From Candidatus Accumulibacter similis (GTDB lineage Bacteria > Pseudomonadota > Gammaproteobacteria > Burkholderiales > Rhodocyclaceae): DNA of 64,000 bases. Positions 57,123 through 64,000 of the stretch are shown piece after piece. How positions within the stretch are numbered: position 1 is the first letter of the stretch; every line of letters starts with the position of its first letter. Location of the stretch: positions 2,724,415 to 2,788,414 of the forward strand of contig CP054595.1 in NCBI GenBank assembly GCA_013347225.1, read 5' to 3'. The position numbers were made by a program, and so were the translations under genes. The notes below the pieces were generated by a model. That model ran no database searches. It saw only the letters and a list, made by a program, of their open reading frames with translations, and was not told where the DNA came from.

Positions 57123-58315
57123 CCTGCCGGCCCGGTCTGTTCCTGGCGCTGCTGGTGGCCAGCCCGGTGTGGGCGCAGGGCTACGACCCGGCGACCGCCT
57201 TTGCCGACGGCAAGGCACTGGGTGGCGCTTCGCTCGATCCCGCTTTCCAGGGCATCGGCCGCGGTACGGCCGCTGCGACCATTCCGGGCTTCGGTGCCAG
57301 CGCCGCGCAGTCGCAGCACTTCCAGGCTGGACAGGGGCAGCTGTCGGGGCCGGGTGTGGTCCGGGTCACCGAGTGCGCCACCCTGCCGCCCGAGGTTGAT
57401 GCCTATCGCCGGCAGGAGTGCGAAGCAGTCAATTTCGTCGCGCGCAATCCGTCGCTGCGGCCGGCCTTCTCGATCGATCGCGCCAACGATCCCCTGATCA
57501 CGCGGGCCAACACGCTGGCGCGCCAGCCGACGCTGGCTTCGACCGGCGTCGGGGTAGACCGGGGTGCCGCGAACTGCCGGGTGCTGACCGAGAGCACCTC
57601 CGCAACCTTCACAGAGGAGACGTGCAGCGAGTATCGTCCGGTCAGCAGCCAGCTCTGCGCGACCGGTCGCCAGATCGTCGTCGATCGACATGAGGGCTAC
57701 CAGTGTGTCGAGCAGAAGCAGACCGTTCGGGACGCGTCCTGCTTCATCGGCCAGCAGATCGTCGTCGGTACCCGGTTCAATTACCAGTGCCAGCAGAGCG
57801 TCCAGACGACCGAGTCGCTGCGCTGCCGGCGTGGGGTTTCGGTGGCCATTGGCTTCGGTCGCTGCGCCGCCGGCTCCTGGCTCGGTCGCGCGGCCTTCGT
57901 CGATTGCGGCCACTGCATCGACCCGTACATGGCGATGAACGTCCATTGTGGCGCCGACGGTCGATCGTACGAGGTCGAGCCCTATCGATCCGCCGACGGC
58001 GTCAGCCGCTTCGACTACCGATCGATCGGCTATCCCTGGGACGGCAGCTATGGACGCTTTCCGGTCGCCGTCGCACCGGGTCAGTCGGTGACCGATCACT
58101 ACGTCAGCGATCTCGGCTTCGGATGCAATCTCCACGTCTATTTCAGCGTCAGCTGCAGCGCGACCACGTGCACGCCGTCGGTCCGCAATGTGAGCGCCGG
58201 CTGCAGTTCTTCCGGCGGCAGCGGCAGCGGGTCGCCGCTGCAACTGCCGCTCGCGACGACGGTCGGCAACTGGCGATCCAGCGAATGCGCCACCCTGCAG
58301 CAGCGGGCACAGTGA
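57119..58315 (+). CDS. Cysteine-rich exported conjugation protein, TraN-like (398 aa)
   Basis: A signal peptide (LFLALLVASPVWAQG) precedes an Ala/Gly-rich region and a cysteine-rich domain with recurring motifs (CRVLTESTSATFTEETCSEY; YQCVEQKQTVRDASCFIGQQ; NYQCQQSVQTTESLRC). A longer C-terminal beta-rich part follows (FVDCGHCIDPYMAMNVHCGA). It sits between trbC and traN, overlapping both. The pattern resembles the N-terminal part of TraN mating-pair stabilisation proteins, so it may be a separate TraN half or paralogue. The family is not certain. Confidence 0.65.
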   Translation: MTCRPGLFLALLVASPVWAQGYDPATAFADGKALGGASLDPAFQGIGRGTAAATIPGFGASAAQSQHFQAGQGQLSGPGVVRVTECATLPPEVDAYRRQECEAVNFVARNPSLRPAFSIDRANDPLITRANTLARQPTLASTGVGVDRGAANCRVLTESTSATFTEETCSEYRPVSSQLCATGRQIVVDRHEGYQCVEQKQTVRDASCFIGQQIVVGTRFNYQCQQSVQTTESLRCRRGVSVAIGFGRCAAGSWLGRAAFVDCGHCIDPYMAMNVHCGADGRSYEVEPYRSADGVSRFDYRSIGYPWDGSYGRFPVAVAPGQSVTDHYVSDLGFGCNLHVYFSVSCSATTCTPSVRNVSAGCSSSGGSGSGSPLQLPLATTVGNWRSSECATLQQRAQ

Positions 58316-60393
58316 TGAAGCCCGGGCTCTCGATCCTGTTCGCCCTGCTCGTCGGTGGTCGGGCGTTCGCCGGGGACTGTCAGCTCGCGACCTCGGTCTG
58401 CGTCGACACGACGTCGAGCAAGACGATCTCCGGCGTCACGGTGACCCTCGCCGATGTCGGTGGCTGCTGGGAGTATGAGGACACCTACACCTGCCTCAAG
58501 CCGGAGGCGATCGATTACTGTTCGGCACTGTCGACGGCCGGCTGTGGGCAGATCGCGTCGACCTGCAGCGACACAGCGTTCAATGGCAGCTGCAACACCT
58601 ACACGAAGACCTTTCAATGCGCGGTCGACCAGGGGGTGCCGAGCGACACGATCCGCCTGAGCGACAGCCATACGCTGACGACGGACGTCACCGATGCTCG
58701 GGCCTGCAGCAGTTACGCGCAGAACAGTCGTTGCCGGCTGGCGGCGCACACCTGTGTCGATTCGACGCCGTGCCGGCTCGATGGCAGCGGGGCGACGGTG
58801 TGCCTGGCCGGTGTCACGCCACCGCCGGGCGGCCTGAATTCGACGGCGACCTGCTGGCAGTATCGCGACGACCATGCCTGCATTGCCGATGACCCGATCG
58901 ACTACTGCGCGGCGATCCGGGCGACCGACGGCTGCGCGGCGGTGGGCTCGCAATGTGACGGCACGGCCTTCGACGGCTCCTGCAACCAGTACACGCGCAC
59001 CTACCAGTGCACCAACGCGACGGTTGCGACCAGCCCGCCGACGGTGGTGGCGCTCGACACCTCCTATACCATCGCCTCGAACACCCTCGATACCAGTGCC
59101 TGCACGTCATTGGCGCAAAGCAGCAACTGCGTCCACGCGGCGCACACCTGCACCGACGACACGCCCTGCAAGACGATCAACGGCCTGCAGGTCTGCCTGA
59201 ACATGGTGTCGCCCCTGCCGGCCGGTGCGCAGACTGCCGGGGATTCCTGCTGGAGCTGGTCGGAGGATTACAGCTGTGCCGCGACGACGCTGGGCAATGA
59301 CTGCCAGGAACTGATCGACCGCGGCTGTACGCAGGTGGGAAGCGAATGCCTCGACCGGGCCGTTTCGGGTGTCTGTGAGATGAGCGAGCGTCGCTACGCG
59401 TGCCAGGCGTTGGCCGCGACGACGACGCAGCGAACGGTGTGCGACCGGCCTTCCGTCTGTCCCGGTGGCGCCGGCTGCTTCGACAGCAGTCACCCGGCTG
59501 ATGAGGATTTCGGGCGGGTCGTCGCGACGCTCGAGGCGGCCCGCGAAGCCGGCGTGTACGGGGGCGATCAGAGGCTGTTCACGGGTGTCGCCGAGCAGTG
59601 CCGGAAGAAGCTATTCGGCCTGGTCAACTGCTGCCGGAAGGGCGGTGGCGGCACGGCTCGCAGCAACAACGCGCTGATGTCGGCGGCGCTGCAGGGTGCC
59701 TCGGCGGCGGGCCAGCTTGCCGTCAATGCGGGCAGCAAGTATGTCTTCGATTTCATGTATCCGCAGTACGCCGGCTATGTCGAGGCCGGTGCGCAGGCGC
59801 TGATCTCGTCGGAGGTGCCGTTCACGCCGACGAACTTCCAGCCCTCGTTCAGCTTCTACGGTCTGACCCTGTCGACCGGGACGATGACGACCGGCGTCCT
59901 TGGCGGACCGATCTATTCGCTCGGGACGGTGGGTCCGTTCAATTTCTACTTCGATCCGTACTCGCTCGCGATCGCCGTGGCGATCCAGCTGATCTCGGAG
60001 CTGCTCTCGTGCGAGGAAGCCGAGAAGCTGCTGGCAATGCACCGCGAAGCCAAGCTCTGCGTGGCGGTCGGTTCCTTCTGCTCGCGGCGTGTGCCGATCA
60101 TCCGGACCTGCATCGAACAGACGCAGTCGTACTGCTGTTTCAACTCTCGCCTGGCGCGCATCATCAACGAGCAGGGCAGGGGACAGTTGGGCATGGGCTG
60201 GGGCAGCGGCAAGCATCCTGACTGTTCGGGCTTCACCCCGGAAGAGTTCGAGCGGATCGACTTCTCGCGCATCGACCTGAGCGAGTTCATCGCCGAGGTG
60301 GTGGCAAGCGTGCGCCTGCCGGACGCTTCGGCGATCGGCCGGAACGTGCAGGGCACCGTTCAGCAGCGCGTCGAGAGCTACTACCGGCGATGA
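58315..60393 (+). CDS. traN: Mating-pair stabilisation protein TraN (692 aa)
   Basis: A signal peptide ends at GRAFAG|DCQL. Three repeated cysteine-rich modules follow, each with C-W-x-x-x-x-x-Y-x-C, a segment like DPIDYCAAIRATDGCAAVGS and AHTCVDSTPC-type loops. The conserved TraN C-terminus is present: CRKKLFGLVNCCRK, SCEEAEKLLAMHREAKLCVA, VGSFCSRRVPIIRTCIEQTQ, YCCFNSRLARIINEQGRGQL, CSGFTPEEFERIDFSRIDLS. TraN is an outer-membrane, disulfide-rich protein that stabilises contact with the recipient. The start overlaps the preceding stop (TGATG). Confidence 0.92.
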   Translation: MKPGLSILFALLVGGRAFAGDCQLATSVCVDTTSSKTISGVTVTLADVGGCWEYEDTYTCLKPEAIDYCSALSTAGCGQIASTCSDTAFNGSCNTYTKTFQCAVDQGVPSDTIRLSDSHTLTTDVTDARACSSYAQNSRCRLAAHTCVDSTPCRLDGSGATVCLAGVTPPPGGLNSTATCWQYRDDHACIADDPIDYCAAIRATDGCAAVGSQCDGTAFDGSCNQYTRTYQCTNATVATSPPTVVALDTSYTIASNTLDTSACTSLAQSSNCVHAAHTCTDDTPCKTINGLQVCLNMVSPLPAGAQTAGDSCWSWSEDYSCAATTLGNDCQELIDRGCTQVGSECLDRAVSGVCEMSERRYACQALAATTTQRTVCDRPSVCPGGAGCFDSSHPADEDFGRVVATLEAAREAGVYGGDQRLFTGVAEQCRKKLFGLVNCCRKGGGGTARSNNALMSAALQGASAAGQLAVNAGSKYVFDFMYPQYAGYVEAGAQALISSEVPFTPTNFQPSFSFYGLTLSTGTMTTGVLGGPIYSLGTVGPFNFYFDPYSLAIAVAIQLISELLSCEEAEKLLAMHREAKLCVAVGSFCSRRVPIIRTCIEQTQSYCCFNSRLARIINEQGRGQLGMGWGSGKHPDCSGFTPEEFERIDFSRIDLSEFIAEVVASVRLPDASAIGRNVQGTVQQRVESYYRR

Positions 60394-60848
60394 AGCGGCT
60401 GGCAAGCGGGTGCGCCATGGCCTTGGGCTGCGCTGTCCTGCTGGGCAGCGCGGATCTGCCTGCGGCGGACCTGAAGGCGCACCTGCTCGCGGCGCTCGAT
60501 GCGCCCGCAGGGCGGTCCGACGGAGAACTGAGCGGGCCGATGGCGGCGCTGTTCCAGGCGCAGACGCGATCGTCCGGGCCAGTGCGGGTCCAGGTGCGGA
60601 CGCTAAGGAGGTCGGCGCAGGCGGGGTGTGCTCGCTTGCAGGCGACCCTGTTGCAGGACGAGGTGCCGACGCGAGAGGGCAAGCGGGTTGCGTTGGCCGT
60701 TCGCTATGAACTCAATCTGTGTCGTGACGGGCAACCGCCGAGTGAGGGGGGTGAGTTCGAGGCGGCGGGGCGGGGGCTTTCGGGGCGGTCGACGGGGCGG
60801 CAAGCCCAGGCAGCAACGACGGACGACAGGGAATCATTTCAGGAGTAG
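60390..60848 (+). CDS. Small exported hypothetical protein of the conjugative element (152 aa)
   Basis: The start overlaps the traN stop (ATGA). A signal peptide (CAMALGCAVLLGSADLPAAD) is followed by a short domain (LKAHLLAALDAPAGRSDGEL; VALAVRYELNLCRDGQPPSE) and a Gly/Arg/Gln-rich tail. Two cysteines (about 80 and 110) may pair. I do not recognise the family. Translational coupling suggests a part in the same periplasmic complex as TraN. Confidence 0.65.
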   Translation: MKRLASGCAMALGCAVLLGSADLPAADLKAHLLAALDAPAGRSDGELSGPMAALFQAQTRSSGPVRVQVRTLRRSAQAGCARLQATLLQDEVPTREGKRVALAVRYELNLCRDGQPPSEGGEFEAAGRGLSGRSTGRQAQAATTDDRESFQE

Positions 60849-61162
60849 CCCGCCACGGTTGGGCTGCTCTCCCCATGCTACGCGTGTCAGACCAGCGCTA
60901 GTCCAGGAAGCATGCCTATTGATCGGGGCAGGTGGCCAGTTCTGCCGTCGGCTGATGCGGCAGATGCTCGATGGACAGAACCGTCTTCTCGAGCATTACC
61001 AGCCCCCCGAGATCGTCGCCGCTTGCTCCGCCACGCACGCTTACCTCAATCCCGTCGCCCTTTCCGCGAGCCACGCGTCGTGTGCAGGATGCAGGAAATC
61101 GCATGAAAATCAGCAGATTTCGCAGCGGTCTGATAAGTATATGTTTTGCCGTTGCTTCTTCC
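60849..61162. other. Right-end region of the conjugative element, no supported gene
   Basis: About 314 bp between the last transfer gene and the tRNA fragment. The open frames on either strand have poor coding character. Minus-strand frames that run into the tRNA give RAGVEPTYTDLQS-type peptides, a well-known artefact of translating tRNA sequence. The region would hold recombinase arm sites if this is an element end, but I see no clear direct repeats. Confidence 0.45.
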
Positions 61163-61208
61163 GATTGCAAATCCGTGTAGGTGGGTTCGACTCCCGCTCG
61201 CGCCTCCA
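61163..61208 (+). other. 3' half of tRNA-Cys(GCA): probable attR site of an integrated element
   Basis: The sequence from gattgcaaatccgtgtag through ggttcgactccc to cgcctcca matches the anticodon arm (GCA loop), variable loop, T-arm, acceptor strand, discriminator T and encoded CCA of bacterial tRNA-Cys. The bases upstream (tatatgttttgccgttgc) do not provide the D-arm or the 5' acceptor strand, so no complete tRNA is present. Integrases often target tRNA 3' ends, leaving the intact gene at one end and such a fragment at the other. The orientation places the element to the left, where the transfer genes are. Confidence 0.8.
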
Positions 61209-61555
61209 ACAAATCTCATTGTAATCAGTTAGATGCAATCCAGCCGATCGGCTCGGTCGGCTTGTTGGACGGTTCAATCCGGCGAGAATCCGGTTCATGC
61301 CACCTCAAAATGGTAGCAGCGCTACCCAAAAGACGGATCGTGCAGGGCGTGTGGGCGAGTAGAATCGCTCTCATGGCGTCCATTCAACAAGGTGGGGGAG
61401 CGCTTCCAACTGCACGTGCAGCTCAAGTTGCTCCCGCGCCCTTTCCTCTTCACCTTCGACACTGAGGACGACGCGCGAGGTTTCCGTAGCCAGGTCGGAG
61501 CGCCACCGAAGCCGTCGATCGTTCTTCAGGAATCGCCAACCAGGCCAAAGCCCCA
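61209..61555. other. Region between the tRNA-Cys fragment and the glycine-rich gene
   Basis: No gene can be assigned with confidence. A minus-strand frame (61371 to about 61570) encodes a stretch with protein-like composition (LGLWPGWRFLKNDRRLRWRS; ETSRVVLSVEGEEERAREQL) but lacks a convincing start and overlaps the next gene. It could be a remnant. A small hairpin (gccga...tcggc, near 61242-61260) lies just after the tRNA fragment. Confidence 0.35.
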
Positions 61556-64000
61556 ATGATTCTTCGAACTCAATCCGATGTTCTCGCCTGCGTGGCCGTC
61601 CTCTTGGCGCTGTTTGCTGCACCGGCCGTCGCCACGACCTTCGACGTGACCGACGATGCCTCGTTGCGTGCAGCGCTCACCGCTGCCGGCAATGGTGACG
61701 TCCTCAGTTTTGCCGGCAACGTGGTCGTTGCGGGTGACGACCTCCCTGTGATCCAGAAGAATCTCATGATCGAGGGCAACGGCTTTTCACTGGATGGCGC
61801 GAACGCCCGTCGCGGACTGTTCGTCTATTCCGGCGTCGTCTCGATCCGAGACCTGACGATCCAGAACGCTCGTGCCCGAGGGGGTGACGGGGGGTTCTTG
61901 GGCGGCGGGGGCGGTGCGGGCTTGGGCGGTGCGCTCTTCGTGGCGAGCGGCGCAGACGTCAGCGTCAGCAATGTCCAGCTGAGGACCAGCACAGCAATCG
62001 GCGGCAACGGCCTCCCTGGCGGCGGGGCTGGTGGTGGCGGCGGCATGGGGGGATTCGGTGCCGTCTTTGGCGGTGGTGGTGGCCTGGGATCCGGAGCGTT
62101 CGGTGGTATCTCGTCTGCGGTAGGTCTTCCCGGAGGACCCGGCATCGCCTTGGGCGCGGCACCCGGCGGGCGCGGTTCTACCGTCTTCACCAACATCCCA
62201 GGCGGACCGGGCGGCCCGAACGGCGGCGGTGGCGGGGGCGGTAGCGTGGTTCCCGCGGGTGGCGGTGGTGGCATCGGCGGGGGCGACGCCGTCGGCGGCA
62301 GCGGCGGTAGCGGTGGCTTCGGTGGTGGAGGTGGTGGCGCCGGCGGTGCCGGCGGGTTTGGCGGTGGTGGTGGTGGCGGTGGCGGCTCTGGTGGGTTTGG
62401 CGGGGGTGGCGGCGACCGCGGGGCAGCCGGATTCGGGGCAGGTGCCGGTGGGGCGGGAGGAGGGGGTGGAGGCGGAGGCATGGGCGGCGCCGTGTTCGTC
62501 ATGCAGGGCGGCACGCTCGCGATCACGGGCACACTCAAGCTCGACGGTAACTCGGTCGTCGCTGGAACTGGAGCAAGTCTCGGGAACGGCTCTGCGTTCG
62601 GAGCCGGCTTCTTCCTGCAGGGCAGCGGCAGCCTCGCTTTCAGCCCTCATGCGGGCCAAACGCAAACCGTGTCCAACAGTATCGCGGACCAGACGGGATC
62701 CGGCGGCACGGGTACGAACACGGGGAGCTGGGCGATCGTCAAGAATGGCGAAGGCACGCTCGACTTGGGCGCGGCGAGCACCTTCACAGGTGGCATCACG
62801 GTGGGAGGCGGTACGCTCGACGCGACGGCGGATGGCGCCCTGGGCTCCGGTGGAGTGACGACCTTTGCTGGCAAACTCAACGTCGGCGCAACGTCGCAGA
62901 GCGTGGCACGGGTGACCAATTTCGCCACCACGGTCGTGGCGGGTGGAACCCTCACCACGTCAGCCGGGTTCGACAATCATGGTTCGCTATCGCTGCAGGA
63001 CGGTGTGATCTCCGGCGGCACCCTGCACAACGGTTTCGAGATGAGCGCGCGCGGTACGGTCAACGCGTTTCTCTACAACGTCGGGACCGTTGAAGTCCGG
63101 GGGGTACTGCAACTCACCGGCGGCGCCAACAACTTCGGAACGGTCAATCTGAATGGCAACACGCTCGACGCCACGGGAGGTGTCAATAACATTGGGGTCG
63201 TCCATGGAAACGGGACCATCCTTGGGTCCTTCGCCAACCTGGGCGGCGGGTACGTCACCACCGGCGCGGCCGGTAGCCTGCTGATGATTGACCACCTCAG
63301 CAGCAACGCATTGGGCGGGCAAATCGTCGCATCTGACGCCACGACCCTGCAGACGAATGGAACCTACGACAACCTTGGTGTCATTGCCCTGGGAGGCGCG
63401 GGTGCCGTTCTTTCCGGATCGGGAGAGGTGACGAACAGCGGGGCCATCGTCGGCATTGGCACCGTGTCGAAGCTCGTGATCAATCGCGGCAAGATCGAGG
63501 CTCTGGGGGGCACGCTGTCGCTTACCGCCGCTGGCAACAGCAACGTTTCCCAAGGCTCGATTCTGGCCGATGCCGGGGCCACGGTCCTCTACCAAAACGG
63601 ACTCGCCTCGAACTCGGGCCTGATCCAGCTGGGCGGCGGCACATTCGACAACAACGCCATGGGCATGACCAACGCGGCGTCGGGCAGCATCATGGGCAAC
63701 GGCATGGTGAAGACGGGTGCTCTCGGCAACATGGGCACGATCGAAGCGCACGGCGGTACTTTGACGCTGATCGCTGCGGGCGCCGCCAATGGAGCGGGAG
63801 CCTGGATTCTGGCCAACGCCGGGGCCACTGTCCTCTACCAAAACGGACTCGCTTCGAACTCGGGCCTCATCCAAATGGGAGGTGGCACGTTCGACAACAA
63901 CGGCTTGAGTGTCACCAATGCCGCATCGGGCAGTATCGTCGGAAACGGCATGGTGAAGACCGGTGGCGTCGCCAACATGGGGACGATCCGGGCGCTGCAC
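61556..64000 (+). CDS. Glycine-rich autotransporter-like surface protein (N-terminal 815 codons; runs off window)
   Basis: The frame is open from the ATG at 61556 to the right edge. A signal peptide (VLACVAVLLALFAAPAVA) is followed by a parallel beta-helix-like start (LMIEGNGFSLDGANARRGLF; VSIRDLTIQNARA). A glycine-rich low-complexity region covers about residues 103-313 (GG, GGF, GGA, GGM). A passenger-associated-transport-type repeat comes next (GEGTLDLGAASTFTGGITVG, then GGTLDATADGALGSGG). Beta-helix repeats with N-x-G-x-I / G-x-G-x-x pattern fill the rest, including an 82-residue unit repeated at the end. This passenger organisation is typical of type V autotransporters and similar adhesins; the C-terminal barrel or anchor is outside the window, so the export route is unproven. 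The gene lies outside the putative element, to the right of the tRNA fragment. Confidence 0.82.
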   Translation, partial: MILRTQSDVLACVAVLLALFAAPAVATTFDVTDDASLRAALTAAGNGDVLSFAGNVVVAGDDLPVIQKNLMIEGNGFSLDGANARRGLFVYSGVVSIRDLTIQNARARGGDGGFLGGGGGAGLGGALFVASGADVSVSNVQLRTSTAIGGNGLPGGGAGGGGGMGGFGAVFGGGGGLGSGAFGGISSAVGLPGGPGIALGAAPGGRGSTVFTNIPGGPGGPNGGGGGGGSVVPAGGGGGIGGGDAVGGSGGSGGFGGGGGGAGGAGGFGGGGGGGGGSGGFGGGGGDRGAAGFGAGAGGAGGGGGGGGMGGAVFVMQGGTLAITGTLKLDGNSVVAGTGASLGNGSAFGAGFFLQGSGSLAFSPHAGQTQTVSNSIADQTGSGGTGTNTGSWAIVKNGEGTLDLGAASTFTGGITVGGGTLDATADGALGSGGVTTFAGKLNVGATSQSVARVTNFATTVVAGGTLTTSAGFDNHGSLSLQDGVISGGTLHNGFEMSARGTVNAFLYNVGTVEVRGVLQLTGGANNFGTVNLNGNTLDATGGVNNIGVVHGNGTILGSFANLGGGYVTTGAAGSLLMIDHLSSNALGGQIVASDATTLQTNGTYDNLGVIALGGAGAVLSGSGEVTNSGAIVGIGTVSKLVINRGKIEALGGTLSLTAAGNSNVSQGSILADAGATVLYQNGLASNSGLIQLGGGTFDNNAMGMTNAASGSIMGNGMVKTGALGNMGTIEAHGGTLTLIAAGAANGAGAWILANAGATVLYQNGLASNSGLIQMGGGTFDNNGLSVTNAASGSIVGNGMVKTGGVANMGTIRALH
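63572..64000 (+). repeat. 246-bp tandem repeat in the glycine-rich protein gene
   Basis: gccggggcca recurs at 63572 and 63818, an offset of 246 bp (82 codons). The encoded unit begins AGATVLYQNGLASNSGLIQ and contains GGGTFDNN and SGSIxGNGMVKTG. Identity is high at the DNA level. The array continues past the window edge, so its copy number is unknown. Confidence 0.85.

Noticed and set aside
60916..61298. Minus-strand genes encoding RAGVEPTYTDLQS and ERESNPPTRICNRKK
   Set aside because: These peptides are translations of the tRNA-Cys fragment, a common annotation artefact.

Overview
The window is uniformly GC-rich, dense and Gram-negative in character. It has a PEP-CTERM (exosortase-sorted) protein, periplasmic adaptor proteins, an F-type conjugation segment with a MobH-type relaxase, and very large tandem-repeat surface proteins. 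This fits a betaproteobacterium of the Rhodocyclales / Candidatus Accumulibacter kind, but the assignment is inferred from gene content and no marker gene confirms it.

Layout. (1) 2-19225: the C-terminal 6407 codons of a giant extracellular protein. Order: RHS-like entry, dockerin, Ig-like domains, beta-propeller, peptidoglycan-binding-like domain, two zinc-peptidase-like domains, 33 cadherin-like repeats, then a cohesin-dockerin-cohesin end. (2) 19607-38641: a second, complete giant of 6344 aa. It has an LEPR-XLL N-terminal motif, a PPC domain, five near-identical aromatic-rich repeats, a whole RHS/YD shell in mid-protein, 21 near-identical 288-bp cadherin-like repeats, and two cohesin-dockerin-cohesin cassettes. 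Both giants end in the same short C-terminal module. (3) 38770-39333: a small cohesin-like protein with a PEP-CTERM tail. (4) 39428-39742: a DUF3467 protein. (5) 39860-46725: a tight four-gene operon of GAF-HlyD adaptor, PqqD-like/M50/HlyD membrane protein, truncated SecA-like ATPase and periplasmic adaptor. This is probably a dedicated export machine for the giants. (6) 46858-47307 (minus): a YbjQ-like membrane-anchored protein. (7) 47321-51617: an IS66-family element with 8-bp target duplications; its tnpC is split in frame by a group II intron (48782-50640). (8) 51791-60848: part of an integrative conjugative element (S26 peptidase TraF, MobH relaxase, TraW, TraU, TrbC, a Cys-rich protein, TraN and two hypotheticals). 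(9) 61163-61208: the 3' half of a tRNA-Cys gene, which looks like the right attachment site of that element. (10) 61556 to the window end: the N-terminal 815 codons of a glycine-rich, autotransporter-like protein, open at the right edge.

How it may work together. I propose that the PqqD-like domain of the M50 protein recognises the N-terminal LEPR-XLL region of the giants. The SecA-like ATPase would energise transfer, the two HlyD-type adaptors would bridge the periplasm, and the shared C-terminal module would sort or anchor the product. The cohesin- and dockerin-like domains, including the PEP-CTERM cohesin, could then hold the giants together and to the cell surface. The gene content and motifs are read directly from the sequence; the mechanism is inference.
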